A stretch of DNA of 64,000 nucleotides. It comes from Clostridiaceae bacterium. GTDB taxonomy: Bacteria; Bacillota; Clostridia; Clostridiales; Clostridiaceae. Below the pieces are notes generated by a model that had not been told where the DNA came from, ran no database searches, and saw only the letters and a list, made by a program, of their open reading frames with translations. The stretch is taken from assembly GCA_902363375.1 (NCBI GenBank), contig CABIZX010000002.1:1-64000 (forward strand), read 5' to 3'. This document shows, one piece after another, positions 30,982 to 39,754 of the stretch. Position numbers and translations under genes: made by a program. Numbering within the stretch: position 1 is the first letter of the stretch; each line of letters begins with the position of its first letter.

Positions 30982-31245
30982 GTGGAGATTAAAAAGATTT
31001 CAAAAGCTGGAACTTTAGAATCAAATGATATATATGTAATAATTATGCCTAATGAAGAAGAAGGAATAAATATAGAACTTGAAAGCATGGTTATGAAACA
31101 ATTTGGAGCAGAAATAGAAAGTGCTATTAGGGAGACCTTAGAATCTTTAGGTGTAAAAAGTGCTATAGTAAAGGCTCAAGATAAAGGAGCTCTTGACTAT
31201 ACCATAAGAGCTAGAGTTGAAACTGCAGTAAAAAGGGCACAGTAG
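30982..31245 (+). CDS. citD: Citrate-lyase-type acyl carrier protein, gamma subunit (probable citramalate lyase)
   Basis: An 87-residue carrier protein. Ser14 in GTLESND is the expected attachment site for the phosphoribosyl-dephospho-CoA prosthetic group that carries the acetyl thioester. Start GTG 30982, after AGGTGAGATAG. Forms the alpha6-beta6-gamma6 lyase with the next two genes. In this pathway the substrate is expected to be (S)-citramalate, split to acetate and pyruvate. Confidence 0.93.
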   Translation: MEIKKISKAGTLESNDIYVIIMPNEEEGINIELESMVMKQFGAEIESAIRETLESLGVKSAIVKAQDKGALDYTIRARVETAVKRAQ

Positions 31246-31256
31246 GGGGTGAAAAT

Positions 31257-32126
31257 ATGAAATTAAGAAGAACTATGCTTTTTATGCCAGGGAATAATCC
31301 AGGAATGTTACAAGATGCTGCGATATTAGGATCAGATTCTATAATCCTTGATTTGGAGGATGCAGTAAGTCTTACAGAAAAAGATAGCGCGAGAATTCTT
31401 GTTAGGGAAGCAATTAAAAATGTTGATTATAGTGGAGTAGAGGTAGTAGTTAGAATAAATCCAATTGGGACTGAGTTTTCAGGTGAAGATATAAATGTTA
31501 TTGCTAGGGTAAAACCAGACGCACTAATGGTGCCAAAAGCAACTGAGGATGATCTTATAGAAATTAGCAGAAGACTTAATGAAATAGAAAGGGAAGAAGG
31601 CTTTGAAGCTAAGGCTATAAAGTTAATTCCAATAGTGGAAAGTGCTTATGGTGTAGAGAATGTGTATAGCATTATAAAAGCTTCAGATAGAGTAGTAGCA
31701 GTTCTTTTAGGAGGAGAAGATTTAACTTCTGATATGGGAGTTAAAAGAACTAAAGAAGGTAATGAAATATCATATGCTAGAAATAGAGTAGCTGTAGCTT
31801 GTAAAGCAATGAGAGTAGATGGAATTGATACTCCATTTACGGACACAAATGACTTTGATGGATTGAGAAAAGATACTTTACTTGCAAAGTCACTTGGAAT
31901 GACTGGAAAGGCATCAATTAACCCAAGACAAATTGATACTATACATCAAGTATATGCCCCAACTGAGGCCGAAATAATCCATGCTCAGAGAGTATTAGAT
32001 GCCATGGAAGAAGCTGAAAGAGAAGGTAAGGGAGTATTCTCTTTGGATGGTAAAATGGTAGATGCACCAGTTATAAGTAGAGCAAAAACTACTATAGATT
32101 TAAGTAAAAAGCTAGGGCTTATTTAA
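31257..32126 (+). CDS. citE: Citrate/citramalate lyase beta subunit
   Basis: A 289-residue HpcH/HpaI-type TIM barrel, LRRTMLFMPGNNPGML, with the acidic metal-binding stretch SIILDLEDAVSL and LIPIVESAYGVENV. The beta subunit carries out the carbon-carbon cleavage of the acyl-thioester. It lies 11 nt after citD with AGGGGGTG. The specificity for citramalyl instead of citryl substrate cannot be read from the sequence and comes from the neighbours. Confidence 0.93.
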   Translation: MKLRRTMLFMPGNNPGMLQDAAILGSDSIILDLEDAVSLTEKDSARILVREAIKNVDYSGVEVVVRINPIGTEFSGEDINVIARVKPDALMVPKATEDDLIEISRRLNEIEREEGFEAKAIKLIPIVESAYGVENVYSIIKASDRVVAVLLGGEDLTSDMGVKRTKEGNEISYARNRVAVACKAMRVDGIDTPFTDTNDFDGLRKDTLLAKSLGMTGKASINPRQIDTIHQVYAPTEAEIIHAQRVLDAMEEAEREGKGVFSLDGKMVDAPVISRAKTTIDLSKKLGLI

Positions 32127-32146
32127 TGAGGGATTGAGGTGATAAC

Positions 32147-33685
32147 ATGAAAAATACATTAGGAAGAGAGATTCCAGATTATATAGAAGGATATGGTCAA
32201 GTAAAGGCATTTGAAGGTGCATTTAAAAATATGGCTCCATTAAAAAAGGTGTCAGGAAGAGTTAAACCTGTAGTTCCAGGAGATGAAAAGTTAGTAAATT
32301 CTATAGATGAAGTCTTAGATGAAGTGGAACTTAGGGATGGAATGTGTATATCTTTCCATCATCACTTAAGAAATGGGGATTATGTTCTTAATATGGTAGT
32401 AGAAGCTATTTCAAAGCGTGGAATAAAGGATTTAACCATAGCGGCAAGCTCAATATTCCCAACTCATAAGCCATTAGTTGCATATATTGAAGATGGAACT
32501 GTATCTAAAATATATGCAAACTATATATCAGGGCCTGTAGCAATAGCAATATCAGAAGGAAAATTAAAATATCCTGCTATAATGCATACTCATGGAGGTA
32601 GATCAAGAGCTATTGAAAGCGGAGATTTACACATAGATATAGCATTTTTAGCAGCGCCTTCTAGTGATATGTATGGTAATATAAATGGACTTACTGGTAA
32701 ATCTGCTTGTGGAGCTTTAGGATATGCAGTTTCAGATGCAGAATATGCAGATACAGTAATAGCTATTACTGACAATCTAGTACCTTATCCAAATTCACCA
32801 ATAGAAATAAGTCAAGTTAATGTAGATTATGTAGTAAACATAGATTCTATAGGAAATCCAGCAGGAATAGTATCAGGAACTACACAAATCACTAAGGACC
32901 CTATTGGACTTAAGATTGCTAAGAATGCTTTAGATGTAATGATAGCTTCAGGTCTTGTTAAAGATGACATGTCCTTTCAAACAGGTGCAGGAGGTATATC
33001 GTTAGCAGTAGCAGCAGAACTTAGGGAATATATGAAAAAGAAAGTAATTAAGGGAAGCTTTGCATCAGGTGGAATAACTGGATATATTGTAGATATGTTT
33101 GAAGAGGGGTTATTTGATAGCTTATTAGATGTACAATGTTTTGATTTAAAAGCAGTAGAATCCTGTGCTAGAAATAAAAAACATATAACTATGTCAGCGT
33201 CTATGTATGGAAATGCTCATAATAAGGGAGCCGTAGTAAATAACTTAGATATAGTAATACTTGGTGCAACAGAAATAGATACAAACTTTAATGTAAATGT
33301 TACTACTGCATCTGATGGTACTATAATGGGTGGATCTGGTGGTCATGCAGATACTGCAGCAGGTGCTAAACTTACAGTTATAGTAACTAAACTAACTAAG
33401 GCAAGATTACCAATAATAAAAGATAAATTAACAACTATAACTACTCCAGGAGAAACCATTGATGTAATAGTAACTGAAAGAGGAGTAGCTGTTAATCCTA
33501 AGAGAGTTGATTTAATTGAAAGATTAAAGGCAGCAAAAATTAATGTAGTAACTATAGAAGAATTAAAGGAAATAGCTGAAAGAATAACAGGAACACCTAA
33601 ACCAATAGAATTATCTGATGAGATAGTTGCAGTTGTAGAATATAGAGATGGAACTGTTATAGATGTAGTTAAAAAAGCTTTATAA
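32147..33685 (+). CDS. citF: Citrate/citramalate lyase alpha subunit (acyl-carrier transferase)
   Basis: A 512-residue CoA-transferase-type subunit that exchanges acetyl for citramalyl on the carrier protein. Landmarks: MCISFHHHLRNGDYVLNMV near residue 64, FQTGAGGISLAVA and NVTTASDGTIMGGSGGHADTAAGA. The length matches CitF. No citC, citX or citG gene for carrier activation is adjacent; they must be elsewhere. A terminator follows. Confidence 0.95.
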   Translation: MKNTLGREIPDYIEGYGQVKAFEGAFKNMAPLKKVSGRVKPVVPGDEKLVNSIDEVLDEVELRDGMCISFHHHLRNGDYVLNMVVEAISKRGIKDLTIAASSIFPTHKPLVAYIEDGTVSKIYANYISGPVAIAISEGKLKYPAIMHTHGGRSRAIESGDLHIDIAFLAAPSSDMYGNINGLTGKSACGALGYAVSDAEYADTVIAITDNLVPYPNSPIEISQVNVDYVVNIDSIGNPAGIVSGTTQITKDPIGLKIAKNALDVMIASGLVKDDMSFQTGAGGISLAVAAELREYMKKKVIKGSFASGGITGYIVDMFEEGLFDSLLDVQCFDLKAVESCARNKKHITMSASMYGNAHNKGAVVNNLDIVILGATEIDTNFNVNVTTASDGTIMGGSGGHADTAAGAKLTVIVTKLTKARLPIIKDKLTTITTPGETIDVIVTERGVAVNPKRVDLIERLKAAKINVVTIEELKEIAERITGTPKPIELSDEIVAVVEYRDGTVIDVVKKAL

Positions 33686-33741
33686 TTGTATGATTATATG
33701 AATGTAAAAAGTTATAAATAAATATATATAAGTATATATTT

Positions 33742-33795
33742 AAAGTAATACTTTATAAGAGATGAATAAATTCTTATGAAGTATTACTTTTATTT
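33742..33795 (+). terminator. Terminator after the citramalate lyase operon
   Basis: A long stem: 33742-33753 pairs with 33779-33790 and the inner ATAAGA (33755-33760) with TCTTAT (33772-33777). A T-rich tail follows. A second hairpin at 33893-33923 (12 bp, then TTTT) lies in the same gap. Confidence 0.8.
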
Positions 33796-33892
33796 TATTA
33801 AAATTAAGATATGAAACTTAAAGTCTATATGCAGACTAATTAAGTTTGCAATATAGACAAGTAAAATTATAAAATAAGTAAAGAAAGGGATT

Positions 33893-33926
33893 AAGGTTTC
33901 ATTAGAAAGTATAATGAAATCTTTTA
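33893..33926 (+). terminator. Second terminator-like hairpin in the citF-sigma gap
   Basis: A 12-bp stem (33893-33904 with 33912-33923, one G-T pair) with a 7-nt loop and a short T-run. It could be a backup terminator or end a short transcript. Confidence 0.5.
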
Positions 33927-34019
33927 ACTTTAAATTAATGTATGCAGTAAACATATTGTTCATAGATGTGCTATTATAACTATAAGAATATAGTAGATAA
34001 TTACTTAGGAGGTTTTTAA

Positions 34020-34157
34020 GTGGCTAAATTAAAAGATCCTTTTAAAGATGTATGAAAAAGGGAATATAGTGGAGGCATGTATGCCTATAATACAACATTA
34101 ATAGCTGCACTTATAATAGTGTTTATATTATTTATTATATTAATATGTCTATCGTAG
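34020..34157 (+). pseudogene. Small membrane protein gene interrupted by an in-frame TGA
   Basis: AGGAGG (34007-34012) stands 7 nt before GTG 34020, an excellent start. The frame reads MAKLKDPFKDV, then TGA (34053-34055), then KREYSGGMYAYN and a 20-residue hydrophobic segment ending ILICLS at TAG 34155-34157. With a Trp or other residue in place of TGA it would be a 45-residue single-span protein of the kind often made in sporulation. ATG 34077 could restart just the hydrophobic part, but GGAGG is only one base away from it. I do not recognise a family. The frame continuity across the stop suggests a recent nonsense change or a sequence error. The rest of the gap (34158-34340) shows nothing else. 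Confidence 0.55.
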
Positions 34158-34344
34158 AAAGTTGTTCATAAATTGTGGCTATATGAAATATTAGTTGATG
34201 ATATTAAATATAATGTTACTTATTATGAAAATTTAGTAATTTGAAAGATGAAATATAGTATAATTAATATATAGTAATATAAAATAGAAAAATATTTGTC
34301 TAATAAATAAAATTTAAAAGTTTTTTAGTCAATTTATTAATAAG

Positions 34345-34370
34345 GTAAACTTTATTAAATTAGTATCGTA
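34345..34370 (+). promoter_or_regulatory. ECF-type promoter before the sigma factor gene
   Basis: GTAAAC (34345-34350), exactly 16 nt, then CGTA (34367-34370). The Bacillus sigma-W consensus is TGAAAC, 16 nt, CGTA. A start near 34377 would leave a 20-nt leader to the sigma gene, consistent with self-activation. Confidence 0.55.
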
Positions 34371-34396
34371 TTATTTATATAAAGAGAGGGAAGAAG

Positions 34397-34951
34397 ATGA
34401 AGGAATCGCAAGGGAGAACTCCTATAGAAGATGCAATTCTTGTAAGTAATGTATTAAAGGGAGATGTAGGTAGCTTTCAAATTATAGTTGAGAAGTATCA
34501 GATTAATGTACTTAGATTCATTTATGGAATGATAAAGCAAAAGGAAGTAAGTGAAGATATTACCCAAGAGGTATTTATAACTGTATACAATAAACTAGAT
34601 ATGTATAATAATAAATATAGTTTTATAAACTGGGTTTTACAAATAGCAAAAAATAAAACAATAGATTATACAAGAAAATATAGAAAAGTTTATGAAAGTA
34701 ACATTGATGAAGCTTATAATATATCATCTTCAGATATGGGACCAGAAGAATCTGTAGAATATTTGGAAGTAAAAGAAAAAGTAAATGAATATATAAAAAC
34801 TTTAGATGAACTAGATAAGCAAATATTGAATTTAAGATATTCACAGGATTTAACCTTTAGAGATATAGGTGAAATTTTAGATATTACAGAAGCTGCTGTA
34901 AAAAGAAGATATTATAAAGTTAGAGATGGATTTAAAGTATTTTGCAAATAA
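34397..34951 (+). CDS. ECF RNA polymerase sigma factor
   Basis: A 184-residue sigma-70 family protein with region 2 (residues about 24-92: VEKYQINVLRFIYGMIKQKEVSEDITQEVFITVY, then INWVLQIAKNKTIDYTRK) and region 4 (about 133-178: LDELDKQILNLRYSQDLTFRDIGEILDITEAAVKRRYYKVR). No region 1 or 3, as in ECF sigmas. It is followed 17 nt later by a zinc-finger anti-sigma factor. GAGAGGGAAG precedes ATG 34397. It belongs to the sigma-W-like branch by its promoter, but the signal and regulon are unknown. Confidence 0.93.
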   Translation: MKESQGRTPIEDAILVSNVLKGDVGSFQIIVEKYQINVLRFIYGMIKQKEVSEDITQEVFITVYNKLDMYNNKYSFINWVLQIAKNKTIDYTRKYRKVYESNIDEAYNISSSDMGPEESVEYLEVKEKVNEYIKTLDELDKQILNLRYSQDLTFRDIGEILDITEAAVKRRYYKVRDGFKVFCK

Positions 34952-34968
34952 GGTTAGGAGGGAATATA

Positions 34969-36006
34969 ATGAATTGTAATCAGTGTAAGAATAAGTTAAC
35001 AGAATATATTGAAGAAAGTTTGTCAACTGAAGAAGATGAAGAAATAATGAATCACCTTCTAATCTGCAAAAGTTGCAAAGAACATTATGAGAAAGAAGAA
35101 TTGAGATATAAAGCATTTAAGGAATATTTCTCCCATGAGGATATTAACTTTAGTGATTGTACTAACAAAATTATGGAGAATATAGATAAAAATAAGTATA
35201 CAAGGGGGAAAAAAAGTATGAAGAAAAGATATAAAGGAGCCTTTGCTATAGCAGCTGCATTTTTATTAGGAGTTATAGTTACACCTGTGGCTATGAAACT
35301 AATGGATGGTGATGGTAGTTTTTCATCAGCATCAAAGGGAATGGAAAGTAAATCAACTAAGCAATCTGATTTAGAATCTAATTCAGTAAAAAAATCTAAT
35401 AATATTGGCGAGACTACAAAGGAAAATATAGAAGATGTTCCAGATATAGCATCAAGCAGTGAGGAAAGTAATGATGCTATAAATAGGATTGCTAATATAG
35501 ATAGTGTGAACTTATATGTGAAAAATGAAGTGGATATGTCTAAAGAATTAACTTTTAACACACCATTTATAGTTACTGAGAATGGACAATATGAGGCCAG
35601 TATAGAAGGAAAAGGCGAAACTGCAAATGAAGAGGGAATAGGCATACTATATATAAGGGATAAATCTAATAATAAAATGTATGAATATACTACATCAGAA
35701 AAAGATAGTCAAAAATCACCGTTATCAATAAATTGGTATGATGACACCCATCTTATGATAGTACATGGCCTTGGATATGGAACTTTAGTTAATGGAGAGA
35801 GTATTATAATGTTAGATGTAACTACGGGAGAACAGATGCTTATAACTACTGCTAAGGATAAAGAGAGATTTATATCTATTGAAAGAGAAAAAGATAGCTT
35901 AGTATTAAAATATGTTCTTTATGTAGATGAAATGATGAATGATAAAGAGGAAAAATCTAAAACCTTTGATAACTATCATCTTGGGGATATAGTAGAAGTT
36001 GAATAA
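34969..36006 (+). CDS. Zinc-finger anti-sigma factor with a C-terminal DUF4652-like sensor domain
   Basis: A 345-residue membrane protein. The N-terminal anti-sigma domain has the HxxxCxxC motif (His29, Cys33, Cys36) plus Cys3/Cys6. One transmembrane segment lies near residues 89-108 (GAFAIAAAFLLGVIVTPVAM), then a Ser/Lys/Glu-rich linker. The extracellular domain resembles DUF4652 (NWYDDTHLMIVHGLGYGT, IIMLDVTTGEQ). It should hold the upstream ECF sigma factor at the membrane until an envelope signal arrives. ATG 34969 follows AGGAGG; longer readings overlap the sigma gene. Confidence 0.87.
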   Translation: MNCNQCKNKLTEYIEESLSTEEDEEIMNHLLICKSCKEHYEKEELRYKAFKEYFSHEDINFSDCTNKIMENIDKNKYTRGKKSMKKRYKGAFAIAAAFLLGVIVTPVAMKLMDGDGSFSSASKGMESKSTKQSDLESNSVKKSNNIGETTKENIEDVPDIASSSEESNDAINRIANIDSVNLYVKNEVDMSKELTFNTPFIVTENGQYEASIEGKGETANEEGIGILYIRDKSNNKMYEYTTSEKDSQKSPLSINWYDDTHLMIVHGLGYGTLVNGESIIMLDVTTGEQMLITTAKDKERFISIEREKDSLVLKYVLYVDEMMNDKEEKSKTFDNYHLGDIVEVE

Positions 36007-36043
36007 AGGATTTCTTTATAAAATAATTTACTAAGATTTATAC

Positions 36044-36090
36044 AATGTTGAGTGTACACTTAATAGATGGATGTACATTCAACATTTATT
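36044..36090 (+). terminator. Terminator after the sigma/anti-sigma operon
   Basis: A 15-bp stem (36044-36058 with 36072-36086, one G-T pair), 13-nt loop and a T-containing tail. Confidence 0.8.
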
Positions 36091-36188
36091 TATTGATAAA
36101 GAAACAAATAACATGATAAAATTAGTTGAAGAGAATATGTGATAAATAGATAATATAAACTGTAGAATAAAGTATAAGTGGTGAAATA

Positions 36189-37505
36189 ATGATTAATGTA
36201 AATAAGATTTATAAGAAAGCTATGGATTCTTATTGTGATGGGAAATTAGATAAAGCATTAAGTTATTGTGATAAGATATTACGACTAGATAGAAGTCATT
36301 CCCCTACTTTAAATTTAAAAGGATTAATATATTATGTTCGTGGTGATCTAGAAGAAGCAAGAGGGGTTTGGAAGTTAAGTTATAAATTAAATGGAGATAT
36401 GGTATCTAAAAAATATATAGAAGATTCTAGACAGGATGAAGGAGATATATATATTTTTAGTCAAGGGGTACATCTATTTAACGAGGTTAAGATAAGGGAA
36501 GCATTAAAATGTTTTCTAAAGTGTGAAAGTTCTCATTTCAATAGTGTAAATCTTTGGAGATATATAGCTAAATGTTATATGCAATTAGGGCAACATAATA
36601 AGGCTGTTAAATATGTAGAAGATGTTCTAGCAATAGATAGGCATAATGTAGAAGCTATAAAATTAAAAAAGCAACTAATAGAACTAGGTTTTATACCTAA
36701 AGATACAGGAGCAAAATGTAAGAGAGTTATCTTGATATCTGGAATAAGCATAGTGACAATATGTATTATATTATTAATTGGATTCGGAGCTGTTAAAGGA
36801 TATAATAAAGTACAACAATGGTTACAAAGCAATGTGGAAGCAAAAAAAGAAGAGTCTAGTAAGGATGAAACAAATTTAGACAATTTCCAAGGAAATAGTC
36901 AAAAATCAGAAGAAAATACTGTGAATGACACAGAAGAAACTCAAAATGAAGGTGAAAAAGACAAAAATAAAGACTTAAAGGATGAAAATGAAGTTTTTGA
37001 TGCAAATAAATTAAAGTCATATATAGCAGCTAAAGACTATAAAAATATCATTGGTTACATAGAAAAATATGATGTTGGAGCTTTAAATATAAATAATAAA
37101 ACTATAATTCAAAATGCAACAAATTTAATCAAGGAAGATGGAGTATTGGCATTATATGAATTAGGTACTAACTATATGAAGGATAAAAAATATGATAGTG
37201 CAATAAACACTTTTAATATGATTTATAAGTATAGTGAGGGAATATATTTAAATGAGCATATACTATTCATGATGGCAGGTTCTTATGAGAATCTAGGAGA
37301 TATAGAAAGTGCAAATAAATATTATGAAATATATGTAGATAAGTATTTAAAGGAAGGATCATATATAGAACAGTGTCTTTACTCATTAGCTACTAATAAT
37401 TATGGAATAGATAATGAAAAAGCAAAGAAATACGCTGAAATTCTACACAATGAATTCAATAAATCTGAGTTTAATAATAGTAAGATAGAGAAAATATTAA
37501 AATAG
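36189..37505 (+). CDS. TPR-repeat membrane protein
   Basis: A 438-residue protein with N-terminal tetratricopeptide-like repeats (about residues 1-165: YKKAMDSYCDGKLDKALSYCDKIL and CYMQLGQHNKAVKYVEDVLAID), one transmembrane helix at about 180-203, an acidic low-complexity linker (about 215-265) and a second TPR-like part outside (LGTNYMKDKKYDSAINTFNMIYKYS, SYENLGDIESANKYYEIYVDKY). It looks like a scaffold connecting cytoplasm and envelope. The partner is unknown. GGTGA precedes ATG 36189; no operon partner is close. Confidence 0.8.
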   Translation: MINVNKIYKKAMDSYCDGKLDKALSYCDKILRLDRSHSPTLNLKGLIYYVRGDLEEARGVWKLSYKLNGDMVSKKYIEDSRQDEGDIYIFSQGVHLFNEVKIREALKCFLKCESSHFNSVNLWRYIAKCYMQLGQHNKAVKYVEDVLAIDRHNVEAIKLKKQLIELGFIPKDTGAKCKRVILISGISIVTICIILLIGFGAVKGYNKVQQWLQSNVEAKKEESSKDETNLDNFQGNSQKSEENTVNDTEETQNEGEKDKNKDLKDENEVFDANKLKSYIAAKDYKNIIGYIEKYDVGALNINNKTIIQNATNLIKEDGVLALYELGTNYMKDKKYDSAINTFNMIYKYSEGIYLNEHILFMMAGSYENLGDIESANKYYEIYVDKYLKEGSYIEQCLYSLATNNYGIDNEKAKKYAEILHNEFNKSEFNNSKIEKILK

Positions 37506-37523
37506 AATTTTCATTTACTCTAT

Positions 37524-37570
37524 AAAATAGATAGAATGATTTATTTTGAAAATCACTCTATCTATTTTTA
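37524..37570. terminator. Bidirectional terminator between convergent genes
   Basis: An 18-nt arm (37525-37542) pairs with 37551-37568 with one mismatch and has T-rich flanks on both strands. It separates the TPR gene from the minus-strand membrane protein. Confidence 0.7.
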
Positions 37571-37707
37571 TTTTAAATTTATTTATACTTCTATTCTAGT
37601 TGGATTAACTCTATTAAGGGTATCTATATGATATGGAGGTACAACAAGGAAGTTACAGAAAAGTAAAAGAATCAAAATGAATTTTTTCATATAATTCATC
37701 TCCTTTT

Positions 37708-38718
37708 TCAGTAATTACTATTTAGGTTATTATACTCCTTAGTAAAATTTTTATACACTTTTTCTAATTTATCATAAGTTTCATTACTTGAAACATAAAG
37801 TGAATCCATAAAATCTTCCTTTACATCTTTACTCTCTCTACGAACCTTTTCAGTTATAACTGCATATTTGATTTTATATAAGTAGTCATTATATAATGAT
37901 ACAGATTTTGAATAATCACTATATATTGATGCAAAATCATCTGGTATGGACATTTGAGATAAAACATTTTGAACAGAGACTAATTTACTAGCAGTATCAT
38001 CAATATTAGAAACTAAAAGTTCATAGGTCATGCTTCCACTACGACATTTTAAAACATCTTGATAAAAGTCATATTTTAGATTATCTAATGATATAACTAA
38101 CTCTTTTAGAGTACCAAGAAATTTAGCAACTTCAGCTGATTTGAAATCAGATATTATTTTTAAATTATTAGTAGAAATACAATAATCTATAGTGGAGTTT
38201 ATTATAGAATACAGTGGAACACCTAAATCATAGCTACAATCATCTATAGTAATCAATCTATAATAGTTTTCTGCAGTATCTCTAAAAAGTTTTAGATTAT
38301 TTGCTGCTATTTCTATGTCATTGCCATAAGGATTTTTAAGCATAGCTTCAAGTTGCTCAATTATAAGAATATTTTCATTTAGTCCCTTTGATAAATTTTT
38401 ATGATCTTCTGCATAATCTATATCTTTAGCATAGGGACTGGAATTTAAATCTATAGATATATCTATTAGGTCAGTTTTCATTTCAGGTAGGGAGCTAAGA
38501 GCTTTTTCTACATTTATGCTATTATTATCTAGAAAGTCTTTAGATCTATTATTAACTTTTAAAATGGAATTCATAGTACTATAAAGATATCTTTCACCCT
38601 TATCCAAAGAAAATTTACTAAAAAAACCATAGCTAATAAAAAATAAACTTATACCAATAATAGAAAAGCACAAATATTTCATTATTACATTATCTATTTT
38701 GAATTTTTTATCACTCAC
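37708..38718 (-). CDS. Membrane-anchored protein of unknown function
   Basis: A 336-residue protein with a single N-terminal transmembrane segment (about residues 14-32, YLCFSIIGISLFFISYGFF) and a mostly helical extracellular part with heptad-like Leu/Ile spacing (LSKGLNENILIIEQLEAML, LGTLKELVISLDNLKYDFYQ). I do not recognise a family; no catalytic motif is visible. It is the only larger minus-strand gene among plus-strand neighbours and is divergent from cdaA, sharing a 187-nt spacer. Its start ATG follows a region with GGGGGAT on the minus strand. Confidence 0.7.
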   Translation of the reverse strand: MSDKKFKIDNVIMKYLCFSIIGISLFFISYGFFSKFSLDKGERYLYSTMNSILKVNNRSKDFLDNNSINVEKALSSLPEMKTDLIDISIDLNSSPYAKDIDYAEDHKNLSKGLNENILIIEQLEAMLKNPYGNDIEIAANNLKLFRDTAENYYRLITIDDCSYDLGVPLYSIINSTIDYCISTNNLKIISDFKSAEVAKFLGTLKELVISLDNLKYDFYQDVLKCRSGSMTYELLVSNIDDTASKLVSVQNVLSQMSIPDDFASIYSDYSKSVSLYNDYLYKIKYAVITEKVRRESKDVKEDFMDSLYVSSNETYDKLEKVYKNFTKEYNNLNSNY

Positions 38719-38905
38719 TTACAGTATCCCCCTTTGTAACTATAAAAGAATATTATAATTTTTTATATTATAGTAAAGACTAAAATATTCATGGTTATTT
38801 GCATTTGTTTAATTAAAATATTTTTATTCTAAAAGTTAAATTTTATATTACAAATATAAGTATTGGTGTATAATTAAAATAGTAATATCGTTAGGTGGTG
38901 ACTAT

Positions 38906-39754
38906 ATGGAAAGCTTTAATTCGCTTATAAATATTTTTAAGGGAATGACTATATTTTCTCTAATTGACATTCTTGTGGTTTCTTTTATTTTCTATAAAGC
39001 TTATACCTTAATAAAAGAAACGAGAGCAGAACAATTATTAAAAGGAATTGTACTTATATTTTTATTAATCCCTGTAAGTGATGTTTTAAATTTAAGAACT
39101 TTGAATTGGATATTAGAGAACACTTTAACTATCAGTGTAATTTCTATCATAATTATATTTCAGCCCGAAATTAGAAAGGCATTAGAACATATTGGAAGGA
39201 CTTCTTTTGTAGATAAAATAATTTATGAAGATGAAGAAGTTATGAAAAGCGTAGTTAATGAAATAGTAGATGCTGTAGAAGCTTTAGCCACAGATAAAGT
39301 TGGAGCACTTATAATAATAGAACAAAAGACTGGTCTAGGAGATATTATAAATACTGGAACTAAAATAAATGGAGATGTATCTTCAGCACTCCTTCAAAAT
39401 ATTTTCGTTGTAAATACACCTCTTCATGATGGAGCTACTATCATAAGAAATGACAAGATTATAGCATCAGGTTGTTTTTTACCACTTACCAATGATGATA
39501 AATTAAATAAGCAATTGGGAACAAGACATAGAGCTGGAATAGGAGTCACAGAGGTGGCAGACTGTATTACAATTATAGTTTCTGAGGAGACTGGAGTAAT
39601 TTCTTTAGCTTTAAATGGAAGACTGCTTAGAAATTATGATAAGGAGAAGTTGAGAAATGTGCTACTTAAAATAATGAAGAGTAGACAAAATAGAAAAGAA
39701 TCATTTAAAGAGAGGGTAAGGCTATGGAGAAACAAAAAAGACAAGACATCATAA
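38906..39754 (+). CDS. cdaA: Diadenylate cyclase CdaA
   Basis: Makes c-di-AMP from two ATP. Three N-terminal transmembrane helices (about residues 13-90) are followed by the DAC domain with the catalytic DGA motif (Asp175-Ala177, in LHDGATI) and RHR motif (Arg207-Arg209, in GTRHRAGIG). At 282 residues it matches CdaA/DacA/YbbP. It overlaps cdaR by 31 nt. c-di-AMP regulates potassium uptake and cell wall homeostasis in Firmicutes. Confidence 0.96.
   Translation: MESFNSLINIFKGMTIFSLIDILVVSFIFYKAYTLIKETRAEQLLKGIVLIFLLIPVSDVLNLRTLNWILENTLTISVISIIIIFQPEIRKALEHIGRTSFVDKIIYEDEEVMKSVVNEIVDAVEALATDKVGALIIIEQKTGLGDIINTGTKINGDVSSALLQNIFVVNTPLHDGATIIRNDKIIASGCFLPLTNDDKLNKQLGTRHRAGIGVTEVADCITIIVSEETGVISLALNGRLLRNYDKEKLRNVLLKIMKSRQNRKESFKERVRLWRNKKDKTS

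Noticed and set aside
34053..34090. TGA as selenocysteine codon
   Set aside because: The only stem downstream (AGGCAT/ATGCCT) has a 2-nt loop and the wrong spacing for a bacterial SECIS element, and a selenocysteine in a basic linker before a membrane helix would be unusual.
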